In this document: piece by piece, positions 61,946-64,000 of the stretch
Layout of the letters: every line of letters starts with the position of its first letter
How positions within the stretch are numbered: position 1 is the stretch's first letter
DNA from: UBA9926 sp913064795
GTDB lineage: Bacteria > Pseudomonadota > Gammaproteobacteria > Pseudomonadales > Azotimanducaceae
Assembly (NCBI GenBank): GCA_045560765.1
Contig: JBJKZD010000008.1
Coordinates: 62,001 to 126,000, forward strand
Direction of reading: 5' to 3'
DNA length: 64,000 nt
Program-made: the position numbers and the translations under genes
Notes under the pieces: model-generated
Databases searched by the model: none
What the model saw: the letters and a program-made list of their open reading frames with translations, nothing else
Told to the model about the DNA's origin: nothing

Positions 61946-63076
61946 TTACCCGATCTCATCACTGGGTTGAAGGTCTGGGGCACCTTCAAAGAGCGGCAGC
62001 TGCAGAGAGTCGGTGTCATCAGGATCAAAAAAATTCACCCCCAGACCGATTAAGCGAACACCTTTGCCGCCGCCGCGCTCCCAGGCCCCTTGAATCAGCG
62101 TTTCAATCAAAGCGGGGTCGATACTATCGGTTCGGCGCTCCATTGTGGTTTGGGAGAAGTCTGAGAATTTTAGTTTGACTTGCTGATTCTTAATGCGGCG
62201 AGATGCGTAGGGCGCTAATCGGCGCGTTAGGTCTTTAAGAAGCGTTTTGACAACCGGGCTTGCGTCTGACACGTGAGCAAGATCCGCCGCGAATGTTCTT
62301 TCAACGCTAACGGATTTTCGAATCCAATGGGTTGTGAGTCTTCGGGGATCAATACCATGAGCCCGTTGAAAGAGATGGTTGCCAAATCGGCCAAAACGCC
62401 GAGTAAGCTCTGCCTCGCCGTAGTCTCTGACGTCTTGGCAGGTCACTAGCCCCAGTTTAGCCAACTTGGCGACCGTCACTTTGCCGACCCCCGGGATTTT
62501 TTTCAGCTGCAGTCCCTTTACAAATTCGTCCATGGTTTCCGGAGTCAGTACAAATTGCCCGCCAGGCTTGTTCTCGTCGCTACAAATTTTGGCCAAGAAT
62601 TTGACCGGTGCGATCCCTGCAGATGCGGACAGACCGGTCTCTTCCTGAATGACGCGCCTGATATCTTCAGCTATACGGGTCGCACTGCCTTGATGAAGAT
62701 CGACCTCTGTGACGTCGAGGTAGGCTTCATCCAAGCTCAGTGGTTCGATGAGGTTGGTGTAGCGATTAAAAATCCCGCGAATCTCTTTGGATATGGCTTG
62801 GTAGTAACTCATCCTTGGGGGTAGCACGACAAGATCGGGGCACAATCGCAGGGCGTAGGCGGTCGCCATCGCCGAGTGAATGCCAAAGGACCGTGCCGGA
62901 TAGTTGCAGGCGGCAACGACGCCGCGAGAACGGGCTTGGCCACCGATGGCGAGCGGTTGATCGGTTAATGATGGGTCGTCTCGCATTTCTACTGCCGCGT
63001 AAAAACAGTCCATGTCGATGTGGATGAACTTCCGTACTGCGTTTGGTTCAGTACTGTGGCTGGCGGTTGAGGGCAT
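61946..63076 (-). CDS. dinB: DNA polymerase IV, Y-family
   Basis: A 376-residue translesion polymerase. The palm motifs are FIHIDMDCFYAAVEMRDDPS and EPLSLDEAYLDVTE with the three acidic catalytic residues; the thumb helix-hairpin-helix reads IPGVGKVTVAKLAKLG. Near the C-terminus SLQLPLFEGA contains a QLPLF beta-clamp binding motif. The gene is 31 bp upstream of pyk on the same strand, a pairing that could put pyk under DNA-damage readthrough. No LexA box was recognised in the spacer upstream. Confidence 0.95.
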   Translation of the reverse strand: MPSTASHSTEPNAVRKFIHIDMDCFYAAVEMRDDPSLTDQPLAIGGQARSRGVVAACNYPARSFGIHSAMATAYALRLCPDLVVLPPRMSYYQAISKEIRGIFNRYTNLIEPLSLDEAYLDVTEVDLHQGSATRIAEDIRRVIQEETGLSASAGIAPVKFLAKICSDENKPGGQFVLTPETMDEFVKGLQLKKIPGVGKVTVAKLAKLGLVTCQDVRDYGEAELTRRFGRFGNHLFQRAHGIDPRRLTTHWIRKSVSVERTFAADLAHVSDASPVVKTLLKDLTRRLAPYASRRIKNQQVKLKFSDFSQTTMERRTDSIDPALIETLIQGAWERGGGKGVRLIGLGVNFFDPDDTDSLQLPLFEGAPDLQPSDEIG

Positions 63077-63437
63077 GGGGTCTATGGCTCTTCAACGAGA
63101 CCGGGTTGAGTTTCTCTAAGCTAGTTTATCGAGGTTGGGTGTAATTCTAAATAGGGCGGATGTGGCCACTATTTGTAGATCAACGTCGGCTGCTGCGGAG
63201 ACGCTCTAGGAACGCATTAACCAGATAAACCTTCGCGGGTTTGAATCATTTGTCAGCGGTTTTCAATGCCGAGGCGGGATAAAATCGGGCTCGTATTTTC
63301 AAGCCTCCCCGTGATGTGATGCTGTACAGATTCGACAGTTCTAGGCGTATTTCCGATTATTGAACCGTTATGGCGGATCACTTTCGGGCTCGAGCTCGGG
63401 TGGCCGCACCGGCGCAAACTCACGTATTTTTCGAAGC

Positions 63438-63490
63438 GATTGTCGCCGACTCCTGCTGACATCAAAGGGCTCGATTGAGTCGGTGCAATC
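63438..63490. other. Long hairpin in the 63077-63576 spacer
   Basis: GATTG at 63438-63442 and CCGACTC at 63446-63452 pair with GAGTCGG at 63477-63483 and CAATC at 63486-63490, a 12-bp stem with a small internal loop and a 24-base terminal loop. It lies in the divergent region between dinB and the small gene at 63577. No T-run follows, so it is not a standard terminator. It could be a structured leader or an operator. Nothing else was recognised in the spacer. Confidence 0.45.
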
Positions 63491-63576
63491 GACGCTGAGT
63501 CGATCCGTTGCATCTACAATCGATCAATGAACTGCTATGATCAAAACCTGTTGGTTTGTCAGTGGGAAGCAGGCGT

Positions 63577-63951
63577 ATGAATTTGGAAGAAGCTCGACAG
63601 AAGTTCGTGCCTGCTGTCGAAGAGATCCTTGATGAGTGCCGTTTGGTCGACGAGTTTGTCGACAAAGAGAAGTTTCAGGTGATGATCGCGACCATCTGGG
63701 GCAACGCGGTGCTTGAGCCTGAGCGATCAGGGATCACAGAACACGATTTGCCTGTGCTTCACGATTTCCTCAACGAAGAGCTCGATCGCGTGGTCGGAAA
63801 AGAAGAAACGCTGATGACGACCTTCGAATTTCTGGTGAGCAAGAAAGGCCAGGACAGTTTAATTCGGCAGCAGACCAGCCAAAGGCATCGAGAGTTTATC
63901 CAATACTTTGCCCGATTGATGCTTCAGAGAGAGATCCCCGGAGGGCCTTAA
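63577..63951 (+). CDS. Small cytoplasmic protein of unknown function
   Basis: A 124-residue, alpha-helical, acidic protein (MNLEEARQKFVPAVEEILDE, ITEHDLPVLHDFLNEELDRV, QRHREFIQYFARLML). There is no signal peptide or membrane segment. The ATG at 63556 is also open, but AGCAGGCG is nearer the ATG at 63577. No family is recognised. It continues towards the window end after its stop without another gene. Confidence 0.55.
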   Translation: MNLEEARQKFVPAVEEILDECRLVDEFVDKEKFQVMIATIWGNAVLEPERSGITEHDLPVLHDFLNEELDRVVGKEETLMTTFEFLVSKKGQDSLIRQQTSQRHREFIQYFARLMLQREIPGGP

Positions 63952-64000
63952 TTAGACGCCCAAGCCGATATCATTCCAGTCGCTGCCTTAATTGGCAGCA

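Noticed and set aside
1..64000. tRNA or rRNA genes, insertion sequences and prophage
   Set aside because: No T-loop consensus with a matching acceptor stem, no rRNA sequence, and no transposase, integrase or phage structural gene was recognised.

Overview
The window looks like part of the chromosome of an aerobic, probably marine, heterotrophic gammaproteobacterium. This is inferred from its family mix: acyl-CoA dehydrogenase, phytanoyl-CoA dioxygenase, a Rieske oxygenase, haloalkane dehalogenase and epoxide hydrolase-like proteins, formylglycine sulfatases, a DUF5916 outer-membrane protein and a second Lon protease like that of Pseudomonas. No rRNA, tRNA, phage, IS element or CRISPR was seen. 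Several genes seem to start at TTG behind a good Shine-Dalgarno site.

Layout. 0-9 kb: end of an HTH regulator, a membrane-anchored split-barrel protein, acyl-CoA dehydrogenase, a frameshifted MFS transporter, DUF5916 barrel protein and a PNPOx-like protein. 9-15 kb, minus strand: phosphotransferase, SDR, then nucleoside hydrolase, sulfatase and PhyH dioxygenase, the first two of these coupled by an ATGA overlap. 15-23 kb: acetyltransferase, Rieske oxygenase coupled to a DUF885 peptidase, methylmalonyl-CoA mutase with its MeaB chaperone. 23-28 kb: a lipase-like hydrolase, a frameshifted nitronate monooxygenase, MAPEG, a fold-3 hydrolase, a SnoaL-like protein. 28.8-34.7 kb: a six-gene plus-strand run (dehalogenase, MBL hydrolase, DUF1330-like membrane protein, DsbA/HCCA isomerase-like protein, exported sulfatase, exported unknown) closed by a strong bidirectional terminator. 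35-39 kb: epoxide hydrolase, D-aminoacylase-like amidohydrolase, SDR.

39-47 kb holds a compact five-gene array: two tandem class C beta-lactamase-like serine hydrolases, a hybrid histidine kinase with two receiver domains, a CASTOR/POLLUX-like channel gene carrying two reciprocal frameshifts, and a single-domain response regulator. 47.7-49.3 kb: a second membrane-anchored split-barrel protein, a VOC protein and a redoxin whose first active-site cysteine codon is an in-frame TGA. The reading frame continues through it, giving W-TGA-P-Y-C, and a hairpin follows. This selenoprotein candidate is the strongest novel observation here.

49-64 kb is more housekeeping: lytic transglycosylase, HI0933-family flavoprotein, the NfeD/SPFH pair, an EamA transporter, an AsrA-like Lon behind a near-consensus sigma-32 promoter, an FAD-linked oxidase, DNA polymerase IV followed by pyruvate kinase, and a small unknown protein. 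Four intergenic spacers carry degenerate tandem repeats of 13-15 bp. Three genes carry four apparent single-base indels, so either the assembly has indel errors or this strain is losing genes.
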